Positions 35,162-46,558 of a stretch of 64,000 nucleotides of DNA are shown here, piece after piece (within the stretch, counting starts at the first letter, position 1; each line of letters opens with the position of its first letter). A model generated the notes under the pieces. It saw only the letters and a program-made list of their open reading frames with translations. It made no database searches and had not been told where the DNA came from. Source of the stretch: Asterella californica (lineage: Eukaryota; Streptophyta; Marchantiopsida; Marchantiales; Aytoniaceae). The stretch is taken from assembly GCA_036924285.1 (NCBI GenBank), contig JAYKYS010000001.1, forward strand, positions 2,341,501 to 2,405,500, read 5' to 3'. The position numbers were made by a program, and so were the translations under genes.

Positions 35162-37734
35162 TTACGGCACGGAGCGCTTCGCGTTAAGAAGGCTTCTGGC
35201 CAGAGCCGTGTTCCCCTTCTTGGCCAGTTTCCCTTTACTCGCTGGGGCCTTCCCCACCCCTCTTCCTAGTGGCTTAATTTGCGCACCTGACGTCTTGCTC
35301 TGTTGCTCTTTTCTCGCCCCTCTCCTACAGGCGAGCAGGTTGGGCTCCAGTTCTTCCAAGACCTCCCGTTCGATATTTTGGAGAGCCGATGTGATAGGTC
35401 TGGTGCCATCTGCTGGTCCTCCCCACAGTCCGGGGGTGTCGATCCACAGCCCCCCTCCAACTCTCCCTTCAGTTACCTCGGCCCGGCTTACTTTCTGCCC
35501 ACCTGTGTCGGCGTCTGGCTCCCACGGAGGATCCTTGTCCCTCATTGTTGGCTTCCCTGTCGCAGCGTCCCAGAATTTGTCGTTGATTTCCTCCCCTTCC
35601 TGTCGCTTCAGACCCCTCCATTCTTCCGTGCCCTCAGCTTTGTCTTTCTCACCTCCTTCGGCCCTTATTCTGTCACCGCCCTTTTCTCCTGTCACACCCT
35701 CTACCCTTGCCGCGCTGACTTCTATGGATCCTTGCGCCAATTCCGCTGCTGTCCCTTCTTGAGAGTCTGTAGCTGCCTGGCTGCCGTTGGTGTTCCCTCC
35801 TACTTGTCCCCCCACCAGCTGGTCTTCCTTCCCCTCTCTTATTTCTCCTCCTCGATTCTCTGTGACCTTCTCCTTTCTACTACTCTCTGTGATCTGGTTG
35901 GCCCCCACTAACTCATTCAGGTCGGGAATCGTGTCCTTAGGAACACTGTCTACGTTATCTACTCCAGGAGTCAGACCCGCATCGTCGTCCTGGGGAGTCA
36001 GAGAAGCCTTTCTGAGCCCTCCATCTCCCAACCCGGAATTGGTACTTTCCCCTCCTCCTCCATTCCCTTCCTTTTGTCCACCCTCTGGCCATGTCCCTTC
36101 TTTCTGTGTCCTTTCCCTTGTTATCTCTCCTTGTTGATGTTCCCCTTCTACCTCTAGAGCGCTGAAACGATTATTTGGCTTTTTCACTTCCGTCCATTTG
36201 GACACTTGCCTCGTCCACTTCTTTTTGGCGGTGACTTGGGTGTATCCGTCCGCTGTGTCTTCTTTCCGCGCCTCTCCCGGCTTCGTGGACGTTTCTGTGC
36301 TTCGAGGGGGGTAGCCGCGTTGACCTTCCCCATATTTCTTGCCTCTCCTCTTCTGGGATTCTCCGGACAATTCCGAGCGTAGTGGCCTTTTCTCTTACAA
36401 ACATAGCAGGTATCCGGGAGTGACTGGTAAGTGATGGGCTGCACAATCGTCTCCCCGACGCCTAGCCTTATCTGTAAGTGGTCCTTAAGTTCAGCCTCTG
36501 GGTCGATTAAGACGCACCCCCGGATGTGGGGGTAAGCATTAGTCGTCCTTGTGGTCGATTTGTAGAGCACCGGGCCGATAGCAGCCAACATCGCTTCAGC
36601 CCCTATCTCAAAGGTAGGGTCAACAAGCGGAAGGTCCACCCATATTGCCACCGCCTTCGAGTTTTCAGCTTGCGTTCTGAATCCGGGGCTCCAAGGAGCC
36701 GCTACCACAATCCTCCCGTTGCAAAAAAGGGGTGCCTCCCTCAACAGTAAGTTCCGTTGTTCTATCGTCGCCAAGACCACCAAGAAATTTTTTCTACTGA
36801 GCATTCGAAGTTGTTTAATCTGTAACCCCATGCTTTGCACAAGTTTCCTTGATGCCCAGGCTTCGAACGCGTCTCTGGACGGACTGCAATCTACCGTCGA
36901 TAGCACCACTGCCGTCGACTTCAGGAGTGACAAGCGGCAGGCCACTAAGTTCCTATCCAGGTCCACAGCGATTCCGTGCTTGTATTCTCCTTGCTGTTGG
37001 TTTCTCTGGATGCTCTGTAGGGCTGCGATTAGTTCTGAGTCTGCCATTCCTGCCCCGGCCAGTGGGTTCAGTCCCTCCATGTAAGGATTCTGCCGTTCTC
37101 TTCCCAGCAACCCCAGTGGTTTAGTCCAGCTATTCGCTACCTGAGGGCTTCCTCCATGTGTCGTCTTTGTTATTGGTGCTCCTCTCGGCAGCCATGTTCC
37201 GTCATTACTCCTTCCCTCTGGGTATGTCGCTGTCCCCGAGGCACTAACCGATCGATCTTGCTGTAGGTTGGACGCGTCTTCTCCGTGCTCCCCGGGCCCA
37301 TTGCAGGGTTCCTTGGTGGCTGAGGTTGTAGCCACCTCCCGATCTGCAATTACTTGGGAACCCGCCACGGGCCCCACCGTCCTGGCCGCTTCCGCCGTGC
37401 AATCACCCTGGGCATTCTCCTTCGACTGCATCTCCTCGTCTTTCTTCTTCTCTCCACAGGCCCTCCCCTTTTCTTCTGGATCCGCCCCGATTCCGCCTGC
37501 GACCTCCTCGTCCCCCACACTGCGTTTCTTCTGGGCGTGGAGTAGCCCTTCAATCGTGGCTTTGCTTCTGTCAGGGTTATCGGCCCTTCTCGAATCCACC
37601 ATGTTCAGAGATTCTCTTCTTCCTCTTTTTTTTTCCGCTTCAACTTCAATGCTCGAGCTTCTACTTCTTGTTGCTCCGAATGTAAGTGCTTCCGCCCTTT
37701 CGCCATTCCTGGTTCCTCCTCCCACTGTCTCCAT
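35162..37734 (-). pseudogene. LINE ORF1: zinc-knuckle RNA-binding protein, frames overlap/shift
   Basis: The first frame, 37734-36184 (ATG start, 516 codons), ends in a CCHC knuckle CYVCKRKGHYARNC. It includes a region around IRGCVLIDPEAELKDHLQIR and VGETIVQPITYQSLP, as in plant LINE ORF1 proteins before the knuckle. The tail expected after the knuckle (DGYTQVTAKKKWTRQ, NNRFSALEVE) is in another frame, 36370-35162 (402 codons, no ATG start). The two frames overlap for 187 bp. Either an indel broke ORF1 there or the ribosome shifts frame. ORF1 proteins coat LINE RNA. ORF2 starts 54 bp after the second frame's stop. Confidence 0.85.
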
Positions 37735-37987
37735 GCTGCCTGTCTACGTCGGCCGGCCCTCTAGCTGAGTGTCAGCGGAATCCGCCCGAGCCAGAGCCCC
37801 CTAAACAGTCTAAAACCGCAACCCTAGTACCTAATGCTGTCCTAATCACTGTTTTCCTCGCTGAGTTAACCCTCTCTCTTCTGCTAATTCCACTTAGCCA
37901 CTACCCCGCTTCTAACCTTAGCCCCCGGCGGACCTCCGCCACCTCCATCGCCACCTCCATCGCCCTCATCTAGGAACTCGAGTAGCC

Positions 37988-38002
37988 ACAGACACGTCTG
38001 TT
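37988..38002. repeat. LINE target-site duplication, right copy
   Basis: ACAGACACGTCTGTT, identical to 30377-30391. It lies at the 5' end of the element on the - strand. Confidence 0.9.
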
Positions 38003-38158
38003 CACTATAGAGATATTCCTGTGTTCACACTATTTGCAGTACTCTTACTTGAATAAATAACTATAAACTTATTTAATTAATTTTTTATCTCTTAGAAAGA
38101 TAAAGTTTATCATCAGTCCTGACTAGAATCTTGACTAGAATTTCTAGTCTCGTAGTCT

Positions 38159-38422
38159 TCAATGATCGCCCTTCAAGTTTATCACAAAAATATTTATGTT
38201 TTTCTTTCCTAAATTTTGTGTAACTATGTCAGCTGTCATCTCTTGCGTCGAGCAGTACTCAAGAGTGATCTCTTTACTATGAGTCTTTTTTCGCACAAAA
38301 TGAAGTTGAACTTCGATATACTTTAACCTTGAACGAAACTTTGGACTTTCTGTCAACTCAATTGCACTTTGGGTGTCATAGTGTAATGTTGTTGGACCGA
38401 TGTTGAGTTTCTCCAAGATCAT
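38159..38422 (-). pseudogene. Copia RNase H domain
   Basis: LHYDTQSAIELTESPKF, RLKYIEVQLHFVR and TADIVTQNLGK are the hallmark segments of the C-terminal RNase H of Ty1/copia pol. The preceding 38.42-38.80 kb also resembles this region but is interrupted by stops. The fragment abuts the 3' LTR on its left, as expected. Confidence 0.88.
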
Positions 38423-38803
38423 CCAACAATCTTCATAACCAAATAGTTTCTCTTGTCGCTTGCAAAATTGTCATATATTTAGCTTCTGTACTCGACAGTG
38501 CCTCGGTCTATCTTTTGCTTGTCCAACTGATCGATCTTAAAACAAGAGAAAAGCAACAACCAGATGTAGACTTTCTACTCTCTTTGTCTCCTGCCCAATC
38601 TGCATCTGAATAGGGTAGTAAACAGATTGTGTCACCACTTGTACTTCCATCTTATTCAATGTCATACTTGGAAGTTTCTCTTAAATATCAGAATATTATT
38701 TTATGATTTGTCAATGAGCAATCCTTAGATTTGTAAGATATTGAGACATTATCCCAATATAATATGCAAGATCTTGTGCACATCATAGCATACATAAGAC
38801 TAC

Positions 38804-39640
38804 CTAATGCACTTTGATAGTTCTCATCTGTTCTTTTTCTTCAGGTGATGTTGGACATTGATCTTTTGATAATCTTGCTCCAACTTCTATCGGAGTACTC
38901 ATGGCTTTACTATCCGTCATGTTGAACCTTGACAAAATAGTCTCAATATATTTCTCTTGAGAGAAATGAACTTTCTTCAACCTTATTTGGATGTCCAAAC
39001 AATATTAGATAGGTATCAAATCTGTCATCTCAAATTCTTCAACAATCCAGCTTTATCATTTTAACCAAAATATCATCATCTACATATAATGTTATCATCA
39101 TAAGACCTTCTCCCACTTTCTTGAGATATATATTAGAATCAACATTACTTCATGTAAATTGAATTTGCTGCAAATTTGCTGTCATTAATGCGTTGAAACC
39201 AAGGTTTAAGGGCTTGTTTCAGTCCATAAAGCGATCTTTGCAATTTACACACTAGGTTAGAATTATCTTGATCCTCAAAACCTTCTGTTTGTTCCATATA
39301 TATCTCTTCTTGTGATATCTATTCAAGAAAGCTGTCTAAACATCCATTTGTGATGAACTTCATAGTCTTTCTTAGTTGCTAGTACCATCAAAGCACGAAT
39401 CGACATAATTTTCACAACTGTCATGATAGTCCATCGCTTTGCCACAAGTCTAGCTTTGAAACGATCAACAGTCCCATCAGCTTTCAACTTTACATTGAAG
39501 ATCCACTTACATCCTACAACTTTTCTGTTTTCAGGTATTCATAGGTGTCCAAGTTTTCATCTTCATGAGAAAATAATATTCTGCTTTAACTGCAATCTCC
39601 CGGTGCGAACTATATTCACTGTTCATCGCTTCTTGAAGAG
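38804..39640 (-). pseudogene. Copia reverse transcriptase, broken
   Basis: 39640-39531 (- strand) reads PVSLQEAMNSEYSSHREI and NKTW-like text, the usual N-terminus of copia RT. The catalytic YVDD is at 39075-39086 (TLYVDDDILVK). 38998-38804 reads SQEKYIETILSRFNM, MSTPIEVGARLSKDQCPT and SPEEKEQM, the conserved C-terminal RT part. Frames between them are shifted and interrupted. Confidence 0.85.
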
Positions 39641-40309
39641 AAACTGGTTCATGTATCTCTGTTAAAGATAAAGATTTCATAAGTCTTTTAGATGATCTTT
39701 TTTCTCTGTTGATTATGAAGAATAAGTTCTTCTTCTGGTTCTTCTTCGATTTCTTGATCATCAGGTTGAGACTGAGGTTCCTCATCATTAGGTTTAAGTT
39801 CACTAAGAGATATTTCTTATTCTGTTATCTCTTGGTTAGAATCATCTCCTCCAGAAGATTAGTATACATCATTCTCCCCCTATCTTCTAGAATAAGAAAT
39901 GGTTCAGAACTCTTTCTTGAAGAGCTTTCAGATAAAGCTTCCACATGCTTATTCTCTAAGATAGAAGTTTCGTCGAAGATTACATCTCTACTTACAAATA
40001 TGGTTCTTTAAATTAGATCATATAGTCGCCAAGCTTTAACACCTTCAGGATATCTCACAAAAATCCTTGGTCTGATTTTTGAATCAAACTTCTTTCATAA
40101 CTCATCAAGTATATGTGCATATGTAGGTGACCCAAATACCCTGAGGTTACTAGTGTCAGATTTGTCCCCACTCCATACTTCTTGTGGAATTTTTTCTTAA
40201 ACGGATATAGTCTGAATCTTGTTCATAACATAATTGATTGTAGATACTACTTCAGCCCAAAACTTATGGGTAACATGGCTTGATAAAGCATACTTTTCGC
40301 AGTCCTCAA

Positions 40310-40561
40310 CTAGCGTCGTGTTCTTTCTTTTAGCTTCTCAGTTTTGGTCAAGAGTATACGGTACTGCAAATTGTTGCTTAATGCTATGTTCCAAGCAATA
40401 TTGTTGAAACCTTCAGGAAACATATTCTCATTATCACTTCTACTTATTTTTGGTCGTTTTCCAGCAAAATCTTCTATAAACGTCACGAAATACTCACTCC
40501 CATTAAGAGATTTAATCTGCATTGGACCACAAAGGTCAGAATGCACAAGCTCTAAAACCAC
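40310..40561 (-). pseudogene. Copia integrase core with internal deletion
   Basis: [19 protein letters not shown] and YFVTFIEDF match the start of the copia integrase core (first catalytic Asp in HSDLCGP). The frame then jumps directly to [10 protein letters not shown], the second Asp region. Roughly 30-40 residues expected between them are missing, so the catalytic core is not intact. Confidence 0.82.
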
Positions 40562-41237
40562 AAAGGTTTACTTACGGAAGCCTTAAGAAACTTATTTCTA
40601 TGTTGCTTTCGAATACATCCCTTACAAAAATGATTATCTTTGACTTGTTTTAGATCAACCCCTTGTACCTTTTAGATTAGTAGAGTTAACTTAATTTCTG
40701 GAAATTTACATGGCCCAATCTTTGATGCCTCAACATTCATACAGAAGGATGTATTGAACTAATTTTTTTTTGTAGAAAGTTAGCGAATTCTACATCTTCA
40801 GTTGTTAATATATATAGGTCTCAAACTCTTTTACCTATATATATTATGCAACCTGCTTGATTTTTCATCAAGCATCTTCGACTTTCAGACTTTACTTTTA
40901 GACACAAGTCAGTTAATTTAGCAACAGATAATAGACTTTTAGTTAGACTTTGGATATACAAAATATCCATATTTGTCTTTTACTCTACAAAAGAGCTTAA
41001 TTTTTCAAATATTACGATTCCTTTACCTGACATTTAGCATCATTACTCAAATGTACATGACTTTTTCTTGACTAACATTTTATAGTTTGTCATCCTGTCT
41101 TTCTTATTAGTCATGTGAGGCATAGCTCTAGAGTCTATGATCCACGGTGGACGTTGATCATTTCTTGAATAAAATAATTTTTGTTTGTTGGACGAAGTGT
41201 CGTGCTATTGAATCTACTCTCTTTTCTTTTCTATCAT

Positions 41238-41868
41238 CACTTAATCTTTTCCCACAATCTTTTATTTGATGACCAACCTTTTTGCAATAATAACATTTTA
41301 TTGTAAATGATATTCTAGGACCCATATTATTATTTCAGACTCATAAGTTTTGCTTAAACTTAGTAGAACATTTAAATCTATTTCTTTTAAATTTATTAGG
41401 CTAGAATTGTGAAAGTAGTGAGTTTGTAGAAGAGCTTGCACTTCTTGACTGTGTTTGTTTGTGGTGTTGTAGGATAGTTTCCTGTTGCAGCAAGCTACTA
41501 ATGATTATTTCTAGTGTGAGTATTTGTTGGACACTCAAGACTGTTTTTATCCTGAAATAAGAATTAGGTAAAAGGTTCAGTAGAGTTAGTGCCCTAGATT
41601 TGTCATCTAGCGGCTTACCAAACCCAACTATTTGCTCTACAAAAGATTAAAACTTATTAATATGTTTCGTAAGATCTCTTCTTTTGTCATTTTTAGCGCA
41701 TGTATTTCGCTGTTCAGTTGTAAAAGACCTGCTTTCGATAAGGTTTAGAACCTTCTTTCCAACGAGTCCCCTTGATTTTTTCAATCCATACAAATGATGT
41801 ATGGATTTTTTTGAGATATTTAATATGATATTCGCTATCTCTTTGTTATCTCTAAGATCCCCATCCAA
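41238..41868 (-). pseudogene. Copia gag fragment with zinc knuckle
   Basis: 41868-41647 contains DNKEIANIILNISKKSIHHL, like the gag helical region of plant copia elements. Further on, 41295-41254 reads C-Y-Y-C-K-K-V-G-H-Q-I-K-D-C, a perfect C-x2-C-x4-H-x4-C knuckle that binds RNA. The intervening sequence is frameshifted. Confidence 0.75.
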
Positions 41869-42038
41869 AGCTGAGGCAGTTGTTGCAGGTTTAGTTTCAC
41901 TATCGGAGATAATTCTTCAATATTCTTCTTCGATTAATATCATTTCCATTTGCATTTTCCAGATGTTGTAATTTATTCCGCTAAATTTATTAATTAATAA
42001 AAAATGAGTAGTATAAGAAGATACCATTTTTCTAGAGT

Positions 42039-42076
42039 AGTTGACACTCATCTAAATTCTGAGGTGAGTGTCAACT
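42039..42076. repeat. 12-bp-stem hairpin in the copia 5' region
   Basis: AGTTGACACTCA (42039-42050) pairs exactly with TGAGTGTCAACT (42065-42076) around 14 nt. Sequence between about 42000 and 43340 is probably copia gag/leader but is too decayed to read, with no recognisable protein. Confidence 0.85.
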
Positions 42077-43345
42077 CCTTCTTCGTAGTCTTTTCTGATC
42101 TTCTTTATGCCGATCACGAGCGGTTCCGAATTTATGTCAAAGTTTCTCCCGTAACGTCTTCTTCGGAGGTAATGCAGTTCTCATCTTTAGAGACGAGGTT
42201 CCTTCTTTCCGTCCTTATGGATGTGGTAGAGATCAGATGTTGACTCTATGTACGGTCCTCCCTATCTTTGAGGTTCTTATGTATATTAGAGCCTCCTTCG
42301 ATGTACTTCAAGTTTGCCATAGTGGTGGTCGAGTGTTCGCTTCAAACTGCGGCGACTGAATCCTTGGAGTCAATTGTATGATTGATATTGCATTTGTTGT
42401 AGCAGAAGCCGCGGCCTTGCGGACAATGGATGTAGTAGCAAAGTCGTGATCCGTGCGTTTAGTGCACTAGATGTAGTTCGGCTCGGTTAATAACTTAGTT
42501 CAAAGTAGATAAAGTTATTTCAAATCGACAGGGCATGAAAATAGCTAGCATCCGCATGGTCAGATATATGCTATATATATGATCGGACTTGTGGTTTATG
42601 CAGTGTTGGTGGATGTAGTGCCATCGTAGCCAATTCTTCCGCCTCAGAAGCTTGTCCCTATGACAAAACAGGCTCCATTCCGGAAAAACATTTAACTACC
42701 AGACAAGGAAAAGATCACTCTTGTTACATTCGAACAGTTTCGATGATCTAATCACTTAGTTCGCGTGAAGGAAGTCAATATGTCAAATTCCAGTGCATGT
42801 TTCTGATGTTCTTAGTCCATCATTTGTCCACAAATTGGAATTCACTAGCATCGTAACTTCAGTTGTAAGAGGTGACCTTCCAACGAGTCTTGAGAGGTTC
42901 TTGTGTCTACCATGACCTTCAGACCGCTGCCGGGAGAATCACAGAGTTTGAAAATCCATAGAATTCGCGATCTATTTTAGAATTAGACTGTGCTGGAGAT
43001 TCATTTAATTTCCAGTCGGACAAACTTCAATACCAAGTCTCTTACAATCTCTCGTCATGCTCCCGATGTAGAGAAAACGAGTAGACATGCGGGGTTCCTC
43101 CCGTCACCACTGTAGGCATTCATTTTCAAGTTCTGGCCATGAGAAGCAGAAACACTCAACCTATGATTAGTTTCCGACCACACCTTCAATGGGTTCTAGT
43201 CTAGAGCGTCCGGCTAGAGGTCATTCTCGTGATTGTGCTTATTCATGATCTGATGGAGATGGAAGCTATGATTGACTTACAAGCCCACCGGATCTAGCAC
43301 CCAGTCAGAATTTCAATGTGGTCGTTTCCTTGAGAGTCTTTGGTC

Positions 43346-43357
43346 GCTCCGATACCA
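43346..43357 (-). promoter_or_regulatory. Copia primer-binding site (initiator tRNA-Met type)
   Basis: On the - strand TGGTATCGGAGC differs by one base from TGGTATCAGAGC, the usual plant copia site complementary to tRNA-iMet. It lies directly inside the 5' LTR, where (-) strand DNA synthesis begins. Confidence 0.85.
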
Positions 43358-43360
43358 GAT

Positions 43361-43520
43361 AGAATTTCAGTACAAGAGAGAAGTCTCTTTCAGTGTAATT
43401 GATTATGAATAATAAACCGACTTTCTATGTGTGTGGGACCTAAGAAGGTTCACCCACGTCTGTCTATTTATCAGACACTTCTGTTCACTATAGAAATAAG
43501 TATGTGTTCACACTATCTTC
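43361..43520 (-). repeat. Copia 5' LTR
   Basis: Matches the left LTR through AATTTCAGTACAA, GTGTAATTGATTATGAATAA, TTCACTATAGA and GTGTTCACACTAT. Similarity ends close to 43515-43530. The LTR is short, about 155-165 bp. The right end is approximate. Confidence 0.75.
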
Positions 43521-46241
43521 GCTATCTCATACCATCTTCTCATTCCTATACATTCCACTCTTCTCTTTTCCACTTCCTTCCTCCTGTGGCTTCTGTTGTA
43601 CTTATAGGACTTAGCCTCCTTCAGTTCTGCTGGATAAGCGAAGATCACTCGCTGCAAACGAAGCCTTGCAGGCATGGCCGAGTCTTGTCTTCTGAACATG
43701 CCATGGAGCTTTTGATAAGATATAAAGTTACTATGTGCTTTCAGAGAAGAATCAGCGGTACTTTGGACTTGTTTCACACACATTATTAACCCAAGCTTGA
43801 TTGAAAGGACACCATCCGTTCTGGGAGCAAGCAAATTAATAACCACAACTCAAAGATCTTCGAATGTTTCCGAATTCTAGCTTTGAGGAGCTTCTATAAT
43901 ATGGTTCTGTGAAAAGAATTTCTAACTTAAACCGCTAATTAAGTACTATCTCTATTTAGGCTTAGGTTTTCATTTCTCAATTTTTGAAATGAGAAAGGTA
44001 TATTAGAAGTTCTACATACGGAATAGGGTACAAGTAAAAATGATATTAATAGAGAAAATATAAAACGTTTTTCATTCTTCTAGTAAGCTCAGTGACTGAG
44101 AACGTCCACAATGAATGAAAAAGTTTCTGCTATTTTCTAAAGATTTTCATCACCTCTCTCTCGAAGAATGGCACATAGGATCAGTTTGTTCCGCTCAGCG
44201 CCTGGAGACTCGGGTCTCTTTACTTATCAATGAAGAGATTGCGCAGTTAGTTACACATAGCTAGTGTTCCGAGTTTTATTCTTCTATTTTGTTTTGGTGT
44301 TCTTCATTTTGATCTCACGAACTTTTCTTTTTATTGAAAAGGGTAGGGGGTGTTGCCACCCGCAAGAAACTTGGCAAATCACTATGTGCGCTTATCTTTC
44401 TCTCTTTAATAGAAGACCAATTTGAGCGATGCCATATCAACATCTATGATCCGGAGGCTTTTAACTTAAAGGTTGCAGGTTCTAAGTCCTGCTACACCCA
44501 AGCTTTGGAGTGTGAGATAAAAATGAACAACGGGCGGAGCCACTAGGGATCGATGAAAGCTCAACCTCGGATTCTACGTGATAGAGCATTCATTGTATCA
44601 GTATTTATAAGAAATGTAAAGAAAATGTATCAAATGTATAAGAAAATAATACCATAGATCTTACAACAATCAAAGACTATGTTTTACGTAATATGATGTT
44701 ATATCAGATAAGGACAAATCCGATGCCCAAATCTTCATACATATGCTAGGTCTTGGAGGTTCGGGAAATTTGTCAATGTCCAGTGATCAAGGATTGAACC
44801 AAAGGGATGCCTCCTAATTTTTGTTTGAAAAAGTATAGGGACGAGAATTAGAGGGCTACTGAGTACGGTTATTTATTAAGGATTTATGATATTTTGAGGT
44901 CCTTTTCAAATTGAGTTTTCAGACTTAAATATACTATTATTTCTAATTCCAAAGGACATGTTTCATTAATTAAAAGTTTAAAAATCAACATGGCGCTGAA
45001 GGAATATCAACAAAATTTGGCCAATAGTTCGCTCTCTTGGCCGACAGTACTTTACGTATCTTGGAGGCAACTACAGAATTTTTTAATTTTTTAACTTTTT
45101 TTCATTTAATCTGATCAGATACGTAGAACTTAAATAAAGTATACATTTTTGTGAAATTTCATCAGATGTATCTGCAGTAGCATTTAAGTAATGTCCTTTG
45201 ATTTCAATTACCATGGAGTGTTTCCAACGGGGTGTGAATGTGCTGACGCGCACGAAGCTTATAAGCTCTATCAAATTTGAGCCCGCGCGAAGAATGACGA
45301 AGCTCGGCAAAAAGGAAGTGAGGTACAAAGGCCAACGGGGATTGGTCGGGATGCATCGTCCGTCATTATTGACTTCCGAGCAATCTCAAATCACATAGAC
45401 TGTTTTAATGGACGATTATCTCATCGGACTTCGGACATCATGCTTATAAAGTCACTAGGGGAAGATAGGTTTTCCCACTTACCTGTTATGCTATCTTCTT
45501 GTTCTATAAGAGTCTTGGGGTTGAGAGTTACTGCAAGAACTCAATTATTGTGCCTGTTGCAGAAGAACTCGTTTCAAACCAAATTTGTATAACGTGTATA
45601 GATCTCCTCAAGCAAACGAGTAGAGCATGGAACGTAAAGTTTGAGGGGCAGCAAACTCATGTGTCTATATGAAGAGTCATAACTAACCTGAAATATCACT
45701 AAAGTACACCAGTATATTGTGGTGGCTCGAGTGTGGTGATGATGATAGTTCTCACTATGTACTTTGATACAGAAGTCTTGACCAAGCACAAATATAAAGC
45801 GAATGCATCTGATACCCATCTGTAATTTAATATGACCAAACACTTTCAAAAAGAGAGAGTTGTTAATTAATTAATTAACGTTTTAGATAATAGTTTATTT
45901 TATTAATTCTATCTCAGCATATTTGTGCACACTTCGTTTATGGGGCTTTCCCGTCCGCATAGCTTTTTCTCTCTTGCTTGTTTACCTCTATTCTTTTATA
46001 TTTTATGATAATTAACCTTCATTTGTCTTGTACCTTATGCTATTTGTCTGACAAATCTACCGATATGTGATTCTTAAGACTACTATTTTAACTACATGCA
46101 CAGATCTTTCAAATTTTTCCACTTTCAATTTATTACAGGTATATGCTGAAGAACTCGCACCCAGTGGATATAAAACATCTATATTGTTTCTTTATCTTTC
46201 AGTTGAATAATAGAAACACCTGCACCCAACGAGATCGGACG
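43521..46241. other. Intergenic, no protein gene recognised
   Basis: Frames up to 120 codons (43427-43789) overlap the LTR or lack known domains. Contains the mitochondrial-tRNA-like piece at 44454-44500. Otherwise AT-rich single-copy-looking DNA. Confidence 0.5.
44454..44500 (+). pseudogene. 3' half of a mitochondrial-type tRNA-Lys(UUU)
   Basis: GGCTTTTAACTTAAAGG, then GCAGG-TTCTAAG-TCCTGC and TACACCCA, resembles from memory the anticodon and T arms of plant mitochondrial tRNA-Lys(UUU). There is one extra T in the T loop and no matching 5' half. Likely a nuclear insert of organelle DNA or a tRNA remnant. It is not a functional tRNA. Confidence 0.4.
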
Positions 46242-46266
46242 TGCGGTGAGCGTGGATCGAACACGC

Positions 46267-46309
<43 letters not shown>

Positions 46310-46314
46310 CCCGC
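46242..46314 (-). tRNA. tRNA-Phe (GAA), copy 1
   Basis: The - strand gives a 73-nt cloverleaf starting GCGGGGATAGCTCAGTTGG, with anticodon loop ACTGAAGAT (anticodon GAA), T arm GTGTTCGATCCAC and acceptor partner CACCGCA. It matches plant nuclear tRNA-Phe. It decodes UUC/UUU. The internal promoter boxes A and B are intact. Confidence 0.97.
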
Positions 46315-46485
46315 TACATGTTAAGAGTCCAGCATGTCGCATTTTCAATCGCCGCTTTGTGTTAGAAAAGAATGACCCTTTTATCTTTTTCAGGAGGGGT
46401 ACCTAAACCCTCAAGTTACAGTGACTTCCAATTGAAGAGAAGGAAAAGACAAAGTATGAAATGCGTGAGGTTATCTCATCAAGCA

Positions 46486-46510
46486 TGCGGTGAGCGTGGA
46501 TCGAACACGC

Positions 46511-46553
<43 letters not shown>

Positions 46554-46558
46554 CCCGC
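46486..46558 (-). tRNA. tRNA-Phe (GAA), copy 2
   Basis: Identical in sequence to the copy 244 bp to the left. Both share AACATGTA directly upstream of the 5' end, so the pair is a tandem duplication including a little flank. The flanks diverge beyond that. Confidence 0.97.

Larger units (their letters stand above)
30392..37987 (-). mobile_element. L1-type LINE retrotransposon, near full length
   Basis: A 7.6-kb insertion on the - strand with a poly(A) tail at 30391-30425 and a 15-bp direct repeat at both ends (30377-30391, 37988-38002). It contains a zinc-knuckle ORF1 and an endonuclease-RT ORF2, plus a 239-codon frame near the 3' end. About 250 bp lie before ORF1. The long frames and exact target duplication indicate a recent insertion. 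Apparent frameshifts in ORF1 and near the end of ORF2 probably make it defective. It is GC-richer than the surrounding DNA. Confidence 0.95.
30264..43520 (-). mobile_element. Ty1/copia retrotransposon, decayed, with a LINE inserted in its 3' LTR
   Basis: Both LTRs are visible as related sequence: the left (3') LTR from about 30264 to 30391, resuming at 38003-38030 after the LINE; the right (5') LTR at about 43361-43520. Both contain AATTTCAGTACAA, GTGTAATTGATTATGAATAA and TTCACTATAGA. A primer-binding site lies at 43346-43357. Between them, in - strand order, are gag (41868-41238), integrase (40561-40310), RT (about 39640-38804) and RNase H (38422-38159), the copia order. Without the LINE the element is about 5.6 kb, a normal copia size. 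The frames carry many stops, so it is non-functional. I could not find a convincing 5-bp target duplication; the ends are approximate. Confidence 0.85.

Noticed and set aside
35145..37768. Several + strand frames of 120-205 codons
   Set aside because: Shadows of LINE ORF1 on the other strand.
43427..43789. 120-codon frame
   Set aside because: Begins inside the copia LTR and has an opposite-strand frame of similar size; no domain.
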